35,794 nt of DNA from Vicinamibacteria bacterium (GCA_023701125.1 JAMPXO010000047.1:1-35794); one strand, 5' to 3'. Shown: positions 15,701 to 24,545, counted from the stretch's first letter. The notes: a model not told the origin generated them from the sequence alone. Numbers and translations: made by a program.

Positions 15701-18700
15701 ATGAGTTCGCGCCGATTCGCTCCGATCGCGATCGTCGGCCGCGCCTGCGTGCTGCCGGGCGCGCTGACGCCCGCCGCCTTCACGCGCGCGATCCAGGACG
15801 GGCGCGACCTGCTCGGCTCCGCGCCCGCGGGCCGCTGGCGCATCGACCCCGACCTGATCCAGGGCACCCCGGAATCCCCGGACCCCGACCGTTCATGGTC
15901 CGACCGCGGGGGCTACGTCAGCGGCTTCGAGCAGGCGTTCGACGCGACCGGCTTCGAACTGGCGCCCGAGCACCTGCGCGAACTCGACCCGCTGTTCCAG
16001 TGGCTGCTGCACTGCGGCCGCGAGGCGCTGCTCGAGGCGGGCATCGGCCCCGGCGAGTTGCGTCGTCGCGCCGGCGCCGTGGTCGGCAACCTCTCGTTCC
16101 CGTCGACCCGGCTCTCGGAGTTCGCCGAGAGCGTGTGGCGCGGGACCCCCGGCCCCCATCCCATCAACCGCTTCATGTCCGGGCTGCCGGCCCACACCCT
16201 GGCCCAGGGCCTGGGCCTCGGCCGCGACGCGTTCGCGCTCGACGCCGCCTGCGCGTCGTCGCTGTACGCGATCAAGCTGGCCTGCGACCGCCTCCACGAC
16301 GGCAGCGCCGACGTGATGCTGGCCGGCGCGGTCAACCGCGCCGACGACCTGTTCATCCACGTCGGCTTCTGCGCCCTGCGCGCGCTGAGTCGCACGGGCC
16401 GCAGCCGCCCGTTCCACGCCGAGGCCGACGGCCTGGTGCCGGCGGAAGGGGCCGCCATCTTCGTGCTGCGCCGGCTGGAGGACGCCGTCGCCTCGGGCCA
16501 GCGCGTGCTGGGCGTGATCCGCGGCGTCGGGCTGTCGAACGACGGCCGCGGCTCCGGGCTGCTCGCCCCCGCGGAAGAAGGTCAGGAGCGCGCGATGCGC
16601 GCCGCCTACGCGATGGCGGGCCTCGACCCGTCCGCCGTGTCGATGCTCGAGTGCCACGCGACCGGGACGCCGGTCGGCGATGCCACCGAGCTGCGCAGCT
16701 CGGCGCGCGTGTTCGCGGGCCACCCGGGGCTGCCGATCGGTTCGCTGAAGTCCAACCTCGGCCACCTGATCACGGCCGCCGGCTCGGCGGCGCTGCTGAA
16801 GGTGCTGGGCGCCTTCGAGCAGGCCTCGCGCCCGCGCACGCTGCACGTCGAGCGCCCCACCGACGCCCTCGCGGGCACCCCGTTCCAGTTGCTGTCCGAG
16901 GCCCTGCCGTGGCCCGAGACCGATCAGGCGCGGCTGGCCGCGATCTCCGCCTTCGGCTTTGGCGGCAACAACGCCCACCTGCTGGTCGAGGAGTACCGCC
17001 CCGCGGCGTCCCCGGCCGTCGCGGTCTCGTCGGCAGCGCCGCTCGACCCGATCGCCATCGTCGCCGCGGGAGCCTGCGTCGGCGGTGGCGAGAGCGCGGC
17101 CCGTTTCGTCCGCGACCTGTTCGCGGGCGACAGCCGGGTGCGGGTCGTCGAGGACCTGGGTGAAGCCGCCGCCGCGGACGAGTTGCACATCGACGGCGCC
17201 GGCCTGCGCTTCCCGCCGCGCGACCTCGAGCACGCGCTGCCCCAGCAGTTGCTGGTGCTGCAGGCCGTGCGCGAGGCGCTGGACGCGGCCCCGAAGCTGT
17301 CGCGCGAGCGCACGTCGGTGCTGGTCGGCATGCAGTGCGACGCGCAGGTCGCGCGCAACGGCGCACGCTGGCGAGCCGCGCAGTGGGCGCGCGACGCGGG
17401 CCAGGGCGACGCCTGGCGCGACGCCGCAAGGGCGGCGCTGTGCCCGCCGCTCGACTCGGCGGGCGTGGTCGGCACGATGCCCAACATCGTCGCCAACCGC
17501 CTGACCAGCCAGTTCGACCTCGCGGGCCCCGGTTACGCGGTCTCCGCCGAGGAGCTGTCGGGCCTGCGCGCGCTCGAGATCGCGGCCCGCGCGCTGCGCG
17601 CCGGCGAGATCGACGCCGCGGTCGTCGCGGCCGTCGACCTCTGCGCCGAGCCCGTGCACGCCACGGCTGCCGGCCACACGTTGCCCGCGGCCCAGCAGGT
17701 ACCGGGCGACGCGGCCGTCGCCCTCGTCGTCAAGCGTCTGGCCGACGCGGAGCGCGACGGCGACCCGATCCTCGCCCGGCTCGACGCCGATCCGACGGGC
17801 GTAGCCCCCATGGCACCGGTGACGGGCTCCGCCCGGCACCGGAACCCGACCGAAGACGGCCTCGGGTTCGGCACTCGCCGCGGCTCGATCGCGCTGAATG
17901 CACGCTTCGGCCATGCCCACGCGGCCAGCGGCCTGCTGCACGTGCTGGCGGCCGCCGTCGCCGTCGGCTACGGCGCGCGACCCACGAGCGAAGCTGGCGC
18001 CCTTGCCCAGCCGTGGCTCGGCGCGGAGCGCCACGCCCACGTTCACGTCGATGCCCTCGGCCACCAGTCCGCCACGGTGGTCCTGCGCAACGCCGGCCCG
18101 CGGCGCGCCGCCGCGATCGCGCCGCTGCCGCGGCTCCACCTCTTCAGCGGGGCGAATCCGCGCGACCTGCGGCGGGCGCTCGACACCGGCCACGCGGGCG
18201 GCGACGGACCCTGCCGGCTGGCGATCGTCGCCACCGCGGAGGAACTGCCGGCGCGGATCGATGCCGCCCGCCGCTACCTCGAGCTGCGGGCCCAGGCCCC
18301 CGACCAGCCGCCCCCGCACGGCGTCGCGTTCCGCAAGGAGCCGGCCGGCGGCGAACTGGCGTTCGTCTTCACCGGCCCCGCCGGCTCGTACTCCGGCATG
18401 GGCGCGGCGCTGCTGCTGGCGCTGCCCGAGTTGCAGGAGCGGGTCGAGGCGCGCTTCCCCAGCGTCGGCGAGGCCGCGGGCTGGGTGTACGACGGAAGCA
18501 CGCCGCACGACGCGGACAAGCTGTGGGGCTCGTCGATGCTGTGCCAGACCCACGCCGAGCTCACGCTGCGCCTGCTCGACCTGAAGCCGGAAGCGGCGAT
18601 CGGTTTCTGTGCGGGCGAGACCAACGCGCTCTACGCGCTCGGCGCGTGGAACGACATCGAAGCGCTGCGCCGCGAGATCCACGAGAGCGGGGTCTACGAC

Positions 18701-21700
18701 CGCGAGCTCGCCGGCGAGTTCCTGGCCTTGCAGCGGGCGTGGCGGACGGGCCCGGGCGAGCGGCCGCGGTTCGAGAGCTGGCGGGTGCTGGCCCCGCTCG
18801 ACCGCGTCCGCGAGGTCGTGGCCGGCGAACCTCGCGTCCACCTCTCGATCATCAACGCGCCGAGCGACGCGGTGATCAGCGGCGACCCCGAGAGCCTGCG
18901 GCGTGCGATCGCGAAGCTGGGGCCCGAGCGCGCGCGTTCGCTCGGCTACGACATGGTGATCCACGTGCCCGAGCTGGCCGCCTTCGAGGACGGCTGGCGG
19001 ACGCTGCACACGCGGCCCACCTCGCCGGTGCCCGGCATCCGTTTCTACTCGCAGGCGTTCATGGACGCGTACACGCCGGACACCAGCCTGGCGGCCGACG
19101 CGCTGACCGGCCAGGCGTTGCGCACGGTCGACTTCCCCGCGCTGATCGAAAAGGCCTACGCGGACGGCGTGCGGGTGTTCCTCGAGCACGGCCCGCAGGG
19201 CGGCTGCGCGCGCTGGATCTCGCGCACGCTGGGCGAGCGCGACCACGTCGCCACCTCGCTCGACATCGCCGGCGTGCCGCCGGTGGAGCAGGCGCTGGTC
19301 GCCATCGGCTGGCTGTGGGCCGCCGGCCTCGCGCCCAACGTCGAGCGGCTGCACGAGCGCCTCGCGACGGCCGAGGCGGCACTGTTCCCGCGCGAGCGCG
19401 CCCACGCGCTGCCGCTACGCTTCGCTGCCCACCCGAAGCGCCCGCAACTGCCCGCCGACCCGACCCGCATCGTCGCGGCGGCCGCCAAGGACACGATGAT
19501 CCCTGCCCCCGAGCTGCCGTCCGCGCTGGCCGAGTGGGGCCTCGCCCCCACCCCGCGCGCGAAGACGCCCCAGGGCCCGGCCAACGGCACCGCCGTCGCC
19601 GCGTGCCCCGCGCCGCAGCCAGTGCCAGCCGCGAGCGCCCCGCCGCGATCGGCGCCGCCCGCGCGGCCCGCCCCGCCGTCACCGGCGGTCGCACCGCCCG
19701 CACCGTTCGCCTCGAACCCGGCCGTGGTGCCGTTGGTGCCGACGGGCGTCCCGGACCGAATGTCGGGCCTGACGGGCCCGGCGGCGGTGCTGGCTGCGGA
19801 ATACGCCCGCGTGGCCCGGGTCCACGCGGAGTACCTGCAGACGCAGGCCGAGTCGCACGCTCGCTTCCTCGCGACCCGCGCGATGACGTCCCCGTTCCCG
19901 ATATCGGGTTCCGGAGCCGGGCAACCCCGGTCGTTCCCGACCGGCAGCCCGCTCCCGACCGGAACACCCGCCCCGACCGCGCCCCCGATCCCGCCCGCGG
20001 CCGTCGCCCGACCGGCGGCCGCCACCCCGACCGTCAGCCGTCCCCCGGCCGTGACGGCGCCCGCGAAGCCCGACGCCCCCGCCCGGCCGCAGGCCGTCCC
20101 GGTCGAGCTCGTCCCCGCGGCAGCGACGCAGCGCACGTCGGCCCTCTCCTCCCGCACCTCCTTCCCCGGCCCGGCCTTCTCCCGCGCCCAGCTCGAGACG
20201 CTGGCCTCGGGCCGCATCTCGGAGGTCTTCGGCAAGCTGTTCGAGCGCCAGGACGGTTACGAGCGCCAGGTCCGGATGCCCGAGCCGCCGCTGCTGCTGG
20301 CCGATCGCGTGGTCGGGATCGAAGGCGAGCCGGGCACGATGGGCACCGGCACGATCTGGACCGAGACGGACGTCGCGCCGGGCGCCTTCTACCTGCACGA
20401 GAACCGGATGCCCGCGGGCATCCTGATCGAGTCGGGTCAGGCCGACCTGCTGCTGATCTCCTGGCTCGGCGTCGATTTCCTGAACCAGGGCGAACGCGTC
20501 TATCGGCTGCTCGGCTGCGAGCTGACCTACCACGGCCACCTGCCGAGCGCCGGCGAGACGCTGCGCTACGCGATCACGGTCGACGGCCACGCCGCCCAGG
20601 GCGCGGTGCGCCTGTTCTTCTTCCACTACGACTGCGAGGTCGCGGGCCGCAAGCAGATCAGCGTGCGCGGCGGCCAGGCCGGCTTCTTCACGTACGAGGA
20701 ACTGGCCGACTCCGGTGGCGTGCTGTGGGACGCGGCGACCGAGACCCCGAAGCCGAACCCGCGGCTCGATCCCCCGGTGGTCGAACAGGTCGCGGCGCGG
20801 CTCTCGCGCGCGCAGCTCGAGGCGTTCGCGGCGGGCCGCGCCCACGAGGCGTTCGGCCAGGGCTTCCTGCGCGCGGCCACCCACGTCCAGCCGCCGCGGA
20901 TCGCCGGCGGCGACATGCTGCTGCTGCACGAGGTGGAGACGATCGACCCCAACGGCGGTCCCTGGCAGCGCGGGTATCTGAAGGCGCGCTGGGACTTCAC
21001 GCCCGACGACTGGTTCTTCAAGGGCCACTTCAAGAACGACCCGTGCATGCCGGGCACGCTGATGTTCGAGGGCTGCCTGCAGACGATGGCGGTCTACCTC
21101 GCGGCCCACGGCCACACGATCGCCCGCGACGGCTGGCGCTTCGAGCCCGTGCCCGAGGTCGCCTACAAGCTGCGCTGCCGCGGCCAGGCGATCCCGAGCT
21201 CGAAGACGCTGGTCTACGAGCTGTTCATCGAGGAGATCGAGGACGGCCCCGAGCCGACGCTGTGGGCCGACCTGCTGTGCACGGTCGACGGCCTGAAGGC
21301 CTTCCACTGCCGGCGCATGGGCCTGCGCCTGGTGCCCGACGTGCCGCTCACGCGGCGGCCCGAGCTGCTGCGTGCGCTGCCCGAGAAGGCGGCCGCCACC
21401 GGCCTCGGCATCACCTTCGACGACAAGGCCGTGCTGGCCTGCGCGTGGGGCCAGGCCAGCGAGGCGTTCGGCACGCTGTACCCGTCGTTCGACGGCCCCG
21501 CCCGCCTGCCGCGGCTGCCCGGCCCGCCCTTCTTCTACATGTCGCGGATCACCAGGGTCGACGGCGAGCTCGGTAACCGCCGCGCCGGCGCGACCATCGA
21601 GTGCACGTGGGACGTCGATCCCGAAGCGTGGTTCTTCGCGGCCAGCGGGTCGAACACCGCGCCGTTCTGCGTGCTGCTCGAGGCGATGCTGCAGCCCTGC

Positions 21701-22516
21701 GGCTGGCTGGCCCTGGCCTCCGGCTCCACACTGGCGGGCGGCAGCGACGGGCGCGGCCTGCACTTCCGCAACCTCGACGGCACCGGCCGCCTGCTGCGCG
21801 AGCTGCGCCCGGGCGACGGGCCGCTCGTCACCCGCATCACGCTGAAGGACGTCTCGGCCTCGGCGGGGATGACGCTCGTCACCTTCGACGTCGACGGCCG
21901 CCTCGGCGGCGAGCCCTTCTTCACCATCAACACGGGCTTCGGCTTCTTCCCGGCCGCCGCGCTCGCCCACCAGGTCGGCACTGGCGGCACGCCGGAGGAG
22001 CTGGCGTGGGCGAACCGGCCGAGCGAGGCGAGCCTCGACCTGGCGGCGCTGCGCGCGCGACAGCCGCGCACCGCCGGCCCCGAGCTGTTCATGTTCGACC
22101 GCATCACCGGCTTCTGGCCGACCGCGGGCGCCGCCGGCCTGGGCCGCATCCGCGGCGAGAAGGACGTGCGACCGGAGGAGTGGTTCTTCAAGGCCCACTT
22201 CTTCCAGGACCCGGTGATGCCGGGCTCGCTCGGCATCGAGGCCCTGATCCAGTTGCTGCAGGCCTGGATGCTGGCGACCGGCCTGGCCGCGGAGGGCGAG
22301 CGCTTCGCCCCGCTCGGCACGGGCGACGAAATGGTCTGGAAGTACCGCGGCCAGGTCATCCCCGAGCGTCACAAGGTGCTGCTGGAACTGGAGATCACGG
22401 CCGCGGGCCGCGACGAGAACGGGGCCTTCGCGCGGGCGGACGGCTGGCTCAGCGTGGATGGCATCCGCATCTACGCGGCGAAGAACCTGTCGATGCGCTC
22501 GGGTCCGCAGTTGTGA
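15701..22516 (+). CDS. pfaC: PfaC-type PUFA synthase: KS-CLF-AT-DH-DH
   Basis: The 2271-residue protein has five parts. KS (about 5-430) has DAACASS with Cys184, ECHATGT with His319 and NLGHLITAAG with His355. A chain-length-factor domain (about 450-800) has Glu617 in place of the Cys (VSAEELSG). An acyltransferase of PfaB type (about 880-1210) has GFCAGETNALYA, so Cys970 sits where Ser is usual. A long Pro/Ala linker (1230-1490) contains a helical HAEYLQTQAESHARFL motif. Two FabA-like dehydratase didomains follow: the first has LHENRMPAGILIESGQ and KGHFKNDPCMPGTLMFEG (His1776), the second a degenerate half and KAHFFQDPVMPGSLGIEA (His2166). It sets chain length and double-bond geometry together with PfaA. 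No C-terminal glycerol-phosphate acyltransferase domain is present. It lies 55 bases after pfaA. Confidence 0.95.
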   Translation: MSSRRFAPIAIVGRACVLPGALTPAAFTRAIQDGRDLLGSAPAGRWRIDPDLIQGTPESPDPDRSWSDRGGYVSGFEQAFDATGFELAPEHLRELDPLFQWLLHCGREALLEAGIGPGELRRRAGAVVGNLSFPSTRLSEFAESVWRGTPGPHPINRFMSGLPAHTLAQGLGLGRDAFALDAACASSLYAIKLACDRLHDGSADVMLAGAVNRADDLFIHVGFCALRALSRTGRSRPFHAEADGLVPAEGAAIFVLRRLEDAVASGQRVLGVIRGVGLSNDGRGSGLLAPAEEGQERAMRAAYAMAGLDPSAVSMLECHATGTPVGDATELRSSARVFAGHPGLPIGSLKSNLGHLITAAGSAALLKVLGAFEQASRPRTLHVERPTDALAGTPFQLLSEALPWPETDQARLAAISAFGFGGNNAHLLVEEYRPAASPAVAVSSAAPLDPIAIVAAGACVGGGESAARFVRDLFAGDSRVRVVEDLGEAAAADELHIDGAGLRFPPRDLEHALPQQLLVLQAVREALDAAPKLSRERTSVLVGMQCDAQVARNGARWRAAQWARDAGQGDAWRDAARAALCPPLDSAGVVGTMPNIVANRLTSQFDLAGPGYAVSAEELSGLRALEIAARALRAGEIDAAVVAAVDLCAEPVHATAAGHTLPAAQQVPGDAAVALVVKRLADAERDGDPILARLDADPTGVAPMAPVTGSARHRNPTEDGLGFGTRRGSIALNARFGHAHAASGLLHVLAAAVAVGYGARPTSEAGALAQPWLGAERHAHVHVDALGHQSATVVLRNAGPRRAAAIAPLPRLHLFSGANPRDLRRALDTGHAGGDGPCRLAIVATAEELPARIDAARRYLELRAQAPDQPPPHGVAFRKEPAGGELAFVFTGPAGSYSGMGAALLLALPELQERVEARFPSVGEAAGWVYDGSTPHDADKLWGSSMLCQTHAELTLRLLDLKPEAAIGFCAGETNALYALGAWNDIEALRREIHESGVYDRELAGEFLALQRAWRTGPGERPRFESWRVLAPLDRVREVVAGEPRVHLSIINAPSDAVISGDPESLRRAIAKLGPERARSLGYDMVIHVPELAAFEDGWRTLHTRPTSPVPGIRFYSQAFMDAYTPDTSLAADALTGQALRTVDFPALIEKAYADGVRVFLEHGPQGGCARWISRTLGERDHVATSLDIAGVPPVEQALVAIGWLWAAGLAPNVERLHERLATAEAALFPRERAHALPLRFAAHPKRPQLPADPTRIVAAAAKDTMIPAPELPSALAEWGLAPTPRAKTPQGPANGTAVAACPAPQPVPAASAPPRSAPPARPAPPSPAVAPPAPFASNPAVVPLVPTGVPDRMSGLTGPAAVLAAEYARVARVHAEYLQTQAESHARFLATRAMTSPFPISGSGAGQPRSFPTGSPLPTGTPAPTAPPIPPAAVARPAAATPTVSRPPAVTAPAKPDAPARPQAVPVELVPAAATQRTSALSSRTSFPGPAFSRAQLETLASGRISEVFGKLFERQDGYERQVRMPEPPLLLADRVVGIEGEPGTMGTGTIWTETDVAPGAFYLHENRMPAGILIESGQADLLLISWLGVDFLNQGERVYRLLGCELTYHGHLPSAGETLRYAITVDGHAAQGAVRLFFFHYDCEVAGRKQISVRGGQAGFFTYEELADSGGVLWDAATETPKPNPRLDPPVVEQVAARLSRAQLEAFAAGRAHEAFGQGFLRAATHVQPPRIAGGDMLLLHEVETIDPNGGPWQRGYLKARWDFTPDDWFFKGHFKNDPCMPGTLMFEGCLQTMAVYLAAHGHTIARDGWRFEPVPEVAYKLRCRGQAIPSSKTLVYELFIEEIEDGPEPTLWADLLCTVDGLKAFHCRRMGLRLVPDVPLTRRPELLRALPEKAAATGLGITFDDKAVLACAWGQASEAFGTLYPSFDGPARLPRLPGPPFFYMSRITRVDGELGNRRAGATIECTWDVDPEAWFFAASGSNTAPFCVLLEAMLQPCGWLALASGSTLAGGSDGRGLHFRNLDGTGRLLRELRPGDGPLVTRITLKDVSASAGMTLVTFDVDGRLGGEPFFTINTGFGFFPAAALAHQVGTGGTPEELAWANRPSEASLDLAALRARQPRTAGPELFMFDRITGFWPTAGAAGLGRIRGEKDVRPEEWFFKAHFFQDPVMPGSLGIEALIQLLQAWMLATGLAAEGERFAPLGTGDEMVWKYRGQVIPERHKVLLELEITAAGRDENGAFARADGWLSVDGIRIYAAKNLSMRSGPQL

Positions 22517-22602
22517 TGACTCGCAAAAGGGTGATCCCGCTCACCTGATCGGGCGAACCCGCGCCCCCCTTTCGGCGTCCAATGCAGCAGAAGGGGGACG
22601 CC

Positions 22603-22815
22603 ATGGCCGCTCTGCACGCCGCTGCCGCCGCCGTCGACGCCCGTTGCCCGCTCTGCGGAGACCTGATCCTCGCGGTCGGGCGCTCGGGCCGCGTCCTCGC
22701 CTCCGACTTGCACCCGGTGCCGATGTTCAAGCGCGGCCGCGGCGGCGAGGGCTTCATGCTCTGCGACGACTGCGGGGTGCTGGCCGAGTTGCCGCCAGGC
22801 ATGACCCTGAATTAG
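22603..22815 (+). CDS. Small zinc-ribbon-like protein downstream of pfaC
   Basis: The 70-residue protein carries two CxxC pairs, CPLCG near residue 15 and CDDCG near residue 57, which probably bind one zinc ion. Between them are GDLILAVGRSGRVLASD and a basic stretch MFKRGRGGEGFML. No DNA-binding helix is evident and no family is recognised. The start at 22603 is preferred to the in-frame ATG at 22582 because AAGGGGG lies seven bases before it. The gene is 86 bases after pfaC on the same strand, so co-transcription is possible. It might be a small regulatory or metal-binding accessory; function is unknown. Confidence 0.65.
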   Translation: MAALHAAAAAVDARCPLCGDLILAVGRSGRVLASDLHPVPMFKRGRGGEGFMLCDDCGVLAELPPGMTLN

Positions 22816-22863
22816 GGCGCCGGTCGCTCCCGTGGCAGCCGCCTTGACGACGCCGCCCGCGTG

Positions 22864-22878
22864 GCGGGAGACTCCCGC
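22864..22878. repeat. 15-bp perfect inverted repeat before the histone-like gene
   Basis: GCGGGAG and CTCCCGC flank a single A. It lies 48 bases after the zinc-ribbon stop and 26 bases before the H1-like start. The one-base centre suits a dimer binding site better than a hairpin; no T-tract follows. Confidence 0.4.
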
Positions 22879-22904
22879 AACCCACCAACGGGAAGGAGAA
22901 CGTC

Positions 22905-23426
22905 ATGGAGGATGAGACGCCCACGGGCGACGCGGCCGCGCCGGAGGCGCCCGCGCCCGCGGTCCCCGCCGAACCCGTACCCGAACCCGTGGTCGCGCCC
23001 GAACCATCGCCGGACCCCGTGGCCATCGAGCCGGCGCCGGTCCCTGCGCCCGCGCCGATGCCGCTGCCCCGCAAACCCGCTCCGAAGAAGGCCGCGGCGA
23101 AGAGGCCCGCGCAGAAGAAGCCCGCGGCCAAGAAGGCGGCCGCGAAGAAGCCGGCTGCGAAGAAGGCCAAGCCGGCCAGGAAGGCCGCGAAGCCCGCGAA
23201 GAAAGCGGCGAAGAAGGCCGCCCCGCGGAAGGCCAAGCCGGCCAGAAAGGCGACGCCCAAGAAGAAGGCGCCGAAGAAGGCGGCCCGGAAGGCCCCGAAG
23301 AAGGCGCCGAAGAAGGCCGTGCGCAAGGCGCCGAAGAGGGCCGCCCGGAAGGCCCCGAAGAAGATCGCGCCGAAGAAGAAGGCCGCCCGGAAGCCGGCCC
23401 GGAAGGCGAAGAAGAGCCGGCGCTAG
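22905..23426 (+). CDS. Histone-H1-like Lys/Ala/Pro-rich DNA-binding protein
   Basis: The 173-residue protein has two halves. Residues 1-55 are acidic and Pro/Ala-rich (ETPTGDAAAPEAPAPAV, PEPSPDPVAIEP). Residues 56-173 are strongly basic, made of irregular KKA, KPA, RKA and APKKA repeats ending in KKSRR. No folded domain, Cys or Trp is visible. Such tails resemble eukaryotic H1 C-termini and bacterial Hc1/AlgP-like proteins that bind and compact DNA; DNA binding is inferred from composition. ATG is preceded by GGAAGGAG. A hairpin terminator follows 33 bases after the stop. Repetitive coding means the length may vary between strains. Confidence 0.82.
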   Translation: MEDETPTGDAAAPEAPAPAVPAEPVPEPVVAPEPSPDPVAIEPAPVPAPAPMPLPRKPAPKKAAAKRPAQKKPAAKKAAAKKPAAKKAKPARKAAKPAKKAAKKAAPRKAKPARKATPKKKAPKKAARKAPKKAPKKAVRKAPKRAARKAPKKIAPKKKAARKPARKAKKSRR

Positions 23427-23458
23427 GCCGACGCTCCGCCGCCGAACCGGACTCGACG

Positions 23459-23484
23459 AGGGCGCCCCCGCAAGGAGGCGCCCT
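23459..23484. terminator. Hairpin terminator between convergent genes
   Basis: AGGGCGCC and GGCGCCCT form an eight-base-pair stem around a ten-base loop, followed by TTCGTTCGTTCG rather than a clean T-run. It lies between the histone-like gene and the convergent dehydrogenase operon, so it can serve both directions. Confidence 0.65.
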
Positions 23485-23505
23485 TCGTTCGTTCGCGTCC
23501 CTGGC

Positions 23506-24537
23506 TTACGGAAGGATCGCGGTCTTGAGCGGGCGATCGCCCGCCGCCATCTCGCGCAGGACCGTCGGCAACTCGTCCAGCGCTGCCTCGCCATGGAGCA
23601 GGTCGCGGGGCCGGATCACTCCGCGCGCGATCAGGTCGTGCGCCTTGCGCACGGTGTCGGGCGTGTGGTGGAACGACGAGGTGAGGGTGATCTCGTCGTA
23701 GTGCAGGATCGCGACGTCGACCGCGATCCGGGTGCCCGCCGGCGGCCCGGCGAACAGGTTGACGGTGCCGCCCTTGCGCGCCGCTCCGACCGCCGCCTCG
23801 GCCGTGATCGCATGGCCGACCGCCTCGACGACCACGTCGAAACCGTGGCCACCCGGCGAGGAGTAGCGCAGCCGGGCGGCTGGGTCCGCGGCATCGGCCA
23901 GGCTGAGGATCGTGGAGGCGCCGAGGCTGCGCGCGCGCTCCAGCCGCTCGGGCCGCCTGCCGGCTGCCACCACGCGGGCGCCCATCGAGCGGGCCAGGGC
24001 GACGAACATCAGGCCGATCGGGCCGACGCCGATCACGGCCACGTCCATGCCCGCCGTGATGCCACAGTCCTGGACGCCCTTCACGACGCAGGCCAGCGGC
24101 TCGACCATGGCGGCCTCGCGATAGTCCACCGCCGGGTCGATGTGGATCAGGTTGCGGGCCACCACCCGCGCCGGCAGCCGGACGAACTCCGCGTAGGCCC
24201 CGTTCCAGAACAGCAGGTCGTCGCACAGCGCGGGCCGCCCGCGCCGGCAATAGGGGCAACTGTCGCAGGGCGCGGAGTTGGCCGCCACCACGCGGTCACC
24301 GATGGCGAAACCCGTGACCCCCTCGCCCACGGCCGAGATGTCGCCCGCAAGCTCGTGGCCGAAGAGCGCCGGCGGCACGATCATCTTGGCGTGGTAGCCA
24401 CGGCGGAACACCTTGACGTCGGTGCCGCAGGTGAGCGCCGCCCGCGCCCGCAGCACGACCTCGCCGGGCCCGGGCTCGGGCAGCGGCACCCGCTCGACGC
24501 GGACGTCTTCGCGGCCGTGGAGCACGGCCGCCCGCAT
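23506..24537 (-). CDS. Zinc-dependent medium-chain alcohol/polyol dehydrogenase
   Basis: The 343-residue enzyme oxidises an alcohol or polyol with NAD(P)+. It has the catalytic zinc ligands in LTCGTDVK and FGHELAG, and the structural zinc motif CxxCxxCx7C in APCDSCPYCRRGRPALC near residues 85-105. A Rossmann fold begins at VAVIGVGPIGLM; after it AAGRRPERL has basic residues compatible with NADP+ binding. MVEPLACVVKGV precedes it. The start ATG at 24537 matches the usual MRAAV N-terminus of the family; GTG at 24549, which overlaps the upstream stop as GTGA, would add four residues. It is the last gene of the minus operon and adjoins a second dehydrogenase of the same superfamily. Substrate is unknown; threonine, sorbitol or similar alcohols are options. 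Confidence 0.9.
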   Translation of the reverse strand: MRAAVLHGREDVRVERVPLPEPGPGEVVLRARAALTCGTDVKVFRRGYHAKMIVPPALFGHELAGDISAVGEGVTGFAIGDRVVAANSAPCDSCPYCRRGRPALCDDLLFWNGAYAEFVRLPARVVARNLIHIDPAVDYREAAMVEPLACVVKGVQDCGITAGMDVAVIGVGPIGLMFVALARSMGARVVAAGRRPERLERARSLGASTILSLADAADPAARLRYSSPGGHGFDVVVEAVGHAITAEAAVGAARKGGTVNLFAGPPAGTRIAVDVAILHYDEITLTSSFHHTPDTVRKAHDLIARGVIRPRDLLHGEAALDELPTVLREMAAGDRPLKTAILP

Positions 24538-24545
24538 CGAGCGGC

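Noticed and set aside
8794-15867. A 2357-codon open frame antisense to pfaA
   Set aside because: It mirrors the pfaA reading frame. Its product is low-complexity Arg/Gly/Ala/Asp-rich and shows no domain, while pfaA has complete catalytic motifs. High GC makes such shadows frequent.
19679-22372. An 897-codon minus-strand frame opposite the PfaC dehydratases
   Set aside because: Repeated low-complexity composition without domains; it is the complement of strongly conserved DH motifs.
22754-23326. Phe/Ala-rich membrane-like protein on the minus strand
   Set aside because: It is the antisense reading of the KKA/KPA codons of the histone-like gene (AAG read as CTT), so the hydrophobic look is an artefact.
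23060-23426. A tandem DNA repeat element
   Set aside because: The periodicity comes from Lys/Ala/Pro codons of one protein; the units are irregular.
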